From an uncultured Acetatifactor sp. (GTDB lineage: Bacteria; Bacillota; Clostridia; Lachnospirales; Lachnospiraceae): a stretch of 16,121 nucleotides of DNA. Below the pieces are notes generated by a model. The model searched no databases and was not told where the DNA came from. It saw only the letters and a list, made by a program, of their open reading frames with translations. A program made the position numbers and the translations under genes. The stretch is taken from positions 62,070 through 78,190 of the forward strand of contig NZ_CAJUCP010000022.1 in the NCBI RefSeq assembly GCF_910585425.1, in the 5' to 3' direction. Below are positions 15,037 through 16,121 of the stretch, in pieces; the stretch's first letter is position 1, and each line of letters opens with the position of its first letter.

Positions 15037-15082
15037 ATGGGCGCGGGAATTTCTGCCTGACGGCAGAGCTTCCCGCGCCCAT
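15037..15082. terminator. Long GC-rich hairpin between convergent genes (probable terminator)
   Basis: Bases 15037-15049 pair with 15070-15082 (13 bp perfect). After a 2x2 internal loop, tctgcc (15052-15057) pairs with ggcaga (15062-15067) around tgac. It lies 21 bases after the GH127/GH146 stop. Neither strand shows a T-tract directly after it, so it is not a canonical intrinsic terminator, but its placement between convergent genes suggests transcript ending or 3' protection. Confidence 0.55.
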
Positions 15083-15094
15083 CTCATATCTCCG

Positions 15095-15153
15095 GTACAC
15101 CAGTGCATGAATTCCCGAGTGCTGATTGCTCAAGGATTCATGCATCGGTGTAC
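15095..15153. repeat. Second long inverted repeat between the convergent genes
   Basis: gtacacc (15095-15101) pairs with ggtgtac (15147-15153), and tgcatgaat (15104-15112) with attcatgca (15136-15144). A two-base interruption separates the two stems, and the loop is 23 bases. It ends nine bases before the stop codon of the minus-strand binding-protein gene, so it would be the first structure in that gene's 3' tail. No T-run follows. Confidence 0.55.
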
Positions 15154-15161
15154 TAGCCTGT

Positions 15162-16121
15162 TCATCTGCCCAGTGCCTCTTCCTGCAGCCGGTCGAAGGC
15201 TTCCATGCACTGATCCACCGTATCGCCGCTCAACAGCTGCCTGACGATGAGACAGGTGTTCCCCCACTGCTCCACCTTCATCCCCGTGTTCGACCCCAGC
15301 ACATAAATCCCCTCCTCGATTCTGTCGTTGAGAGGCTTCAGCGCAGGGACGCATTCCACGGATACGTTCCTGGAGGGCGAGATTACCCGGTTGGCCTCCG
15401 AATAGATCCTAAGCGCCTCATCGGATACCATGATATCCAGCACCCGCGCCGCGTCCTCCCCATGGACCGCGTCCGCGCCCACCCCGAAGCCTGTCATTGG
15501 CATCACCGGCATCTGCCCCAGGCTGCTGGGGAAACCGATGACCTGCATCTCGAAATCCGTCTTCCCGTATGCCGTCTCCGTGTTGGCCGCGCCCCAGTAG
15601 GCCATGACAATCGGGGTCTTCTGGGCCAGGAAATCCGCGCCCTCCCCCTCTATGGCCTCGCTGACCAGGGCTTTTTCGGCATCGATGTAGCCCAGGTCGA
15701 TCATCTCCTGCAGGAATTCGAAGCCCGGGCGCATATAGTCGCTGTACCTGGCCTCCCCGCTGTTGAGGGCGGCGATCTCCGCCTCCGTGTTCCCGCCGTT
15801 GTACAGATCCGCGTAGGCCTGGGCGAAGACGAAGGTCTCCAGCCACCAGCGGTTGGCCCCCACAGGCGTCTCCACCCCGTTCTCCTTGAACACCCTACAG
15901 CATTCCAGGAACTCCTCCGGCGTATGGGGCAGCTCCAGCCCATACTGCCTGAACATATCCATGTTGACGAAGAGCCCGTAAGCCACCACCTCCTGGGGTA
16001 TGGCCACCAGCTTCCCGTCCACCGTGTTGGCGATCCTGATGATTTCCCGCAGGTTCTTCGCGCTGTCCAGCCCTGAGAGATCCATCAGCTTCCCTTCCTC
16101 CCCCAGGATCCGGATCGTATC
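15162..16121 (-). CDS. Extracellular solute-binding protein, partial (N-terminus beyond window)
   Basis: An open frame runs from the TGA at 15162 to the right edge without a stop; 319 C-terminal residues are present. An internal ATG lies at 16085, but 12 more in-frame codons precede it and the segment GKLMDLSGLDSAKNL is mid-protein in this family, so that ATG is not the start. The sequence looks like a family-1 sugar-binding protein: a hinge segment with VAIPQEVVAYGLFVNMDMF near the left of the fragment, TPEEFLECCRVFKENG, then MPMTGFGVGADAVHG and a helical C-terminus ending EEALGR. The signal peptide and lipobox cannot be seen. It is convergent with the GH127/GH146 gene and differs from the LplA-like protein at 8349-10166. 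It probably belongs to a second importer whose other genes lie outside the window. The substrate is unknown. Confidence 0.88.
   Translation of the reverse strand, partial: DTIRILGEEGKLMDLSGLDSAKNLREIIRIANTVDGKLVAIPQEVVAYGLFVNMDMFRQYGLELPHTPEEFLECCRVFKENGVETPVGANRWWLETFVFAQAYADLYNGGNTEAEIAALNSGEARYSDYMRPGFEFLQEMIDLGYIDAEKALVSEAIEGEGADFLAQKTPIVMAYWGAANTETAYGKTDFEMQVIGFPSSLGQMPVMPMTGFGVGADAVHGEDAARVLDIMVSDEALRIYSEANRVISPSRNVSVECVPALKPLNDRIEEGIYVLGSNTGMKVEQWGNTCLIVRQLLSGDTVDQCMEAFDRLQEEALGR

Noticed and set aside
12832..15108. A 758-codon open frame on the minus strand opposite the GH127/GH146 gene
   Set aside because: It is antisense to a gene with an intact catalytic signature. The product is rich in Gly/Val/His/Arg without domains, as expected when a GC-rich gene is read backwards, and the true gene has a ribosome site and promoter.

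Overview
The window looks like part of a Gram-positive Clostridia chromosome, probably a Lachnospiraceae-type gut or plant-matter anaerobe. The reasons are strong AGGAGG-type ribosome sites, TTGACA/TATAAT promoters, lipoprotein (not periplasmic) solute-binding proteins, an LplABC-style sugar importer and high-GC coding DNA. Genus cannot be set from this window alone.

The core (about 3.4-15.0 kb) is a carbohydrate-utilisation locus. A LacI-family regulator (10296-11345, minus) is followed on the same strand by a lipoprotein sugar-binding protein (8349-10166), two CUT1-type permeases (7283-8221 and 6364-7266) and a large cytosolic glycosidase-like protein, tentatively DUF5695 (3451-6351). Divergently transcribed from the regulator is a 1075-residue protein (11788-15015, plus). 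It has an N-terminal LamG/ConA-like domain, two atrophied Ig-like domains and a DUF1680 (GH127/GH146) beta-L-arabinofuranosidase catalytic region with an intact Zn/Cys active site. No ATPase is encoded here, which is usual for CUT1 systems that share an MsmK-type ATPase.

The regulatory layout can be read directly. The near-palindrome TTAATCGTTTAA with a central CG occurs exactly twice around the divergent lacI/GH127 promoters (11443-11454 and 11639-11650). A third, degenerate copy (10245-10256) exactly fills the spacer of a -35/-10 pair in front of the binding-protein gene. I infer that the LacI protein controls both arms and itself through this operator. Intercistronic hairpins (8255-8333) between the binding-protein and permease genes suggest differential mRNA stability.

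The left flank holds an M24B Xaa-Pro aminopeptidase (1561-2823) with its own consensus promoter, and a FecR-domain lipoprotein (142-1302) whose C-terminal half is clearly lower in GC. Two non-coding blocks stand out: three tandem ~134-bp repeats with an inverted partial copy (2944-3416), and a three-hairpin palindromic element (1455-1552).

The right flank holds the C-terminal 319 residues of another solute-binding protein (15162 to the window end, minus), convergent with the GH127 gene. The two are separated by two long hairpins (15037-15153).

The best biological hypothesis is import and cytosolic breakdown of beta-L-arabinofuranose-containing oligosaccharides, or glycopeptides of the extensin type. 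Substrate identity is inferred from the GH127/GH146 family only.
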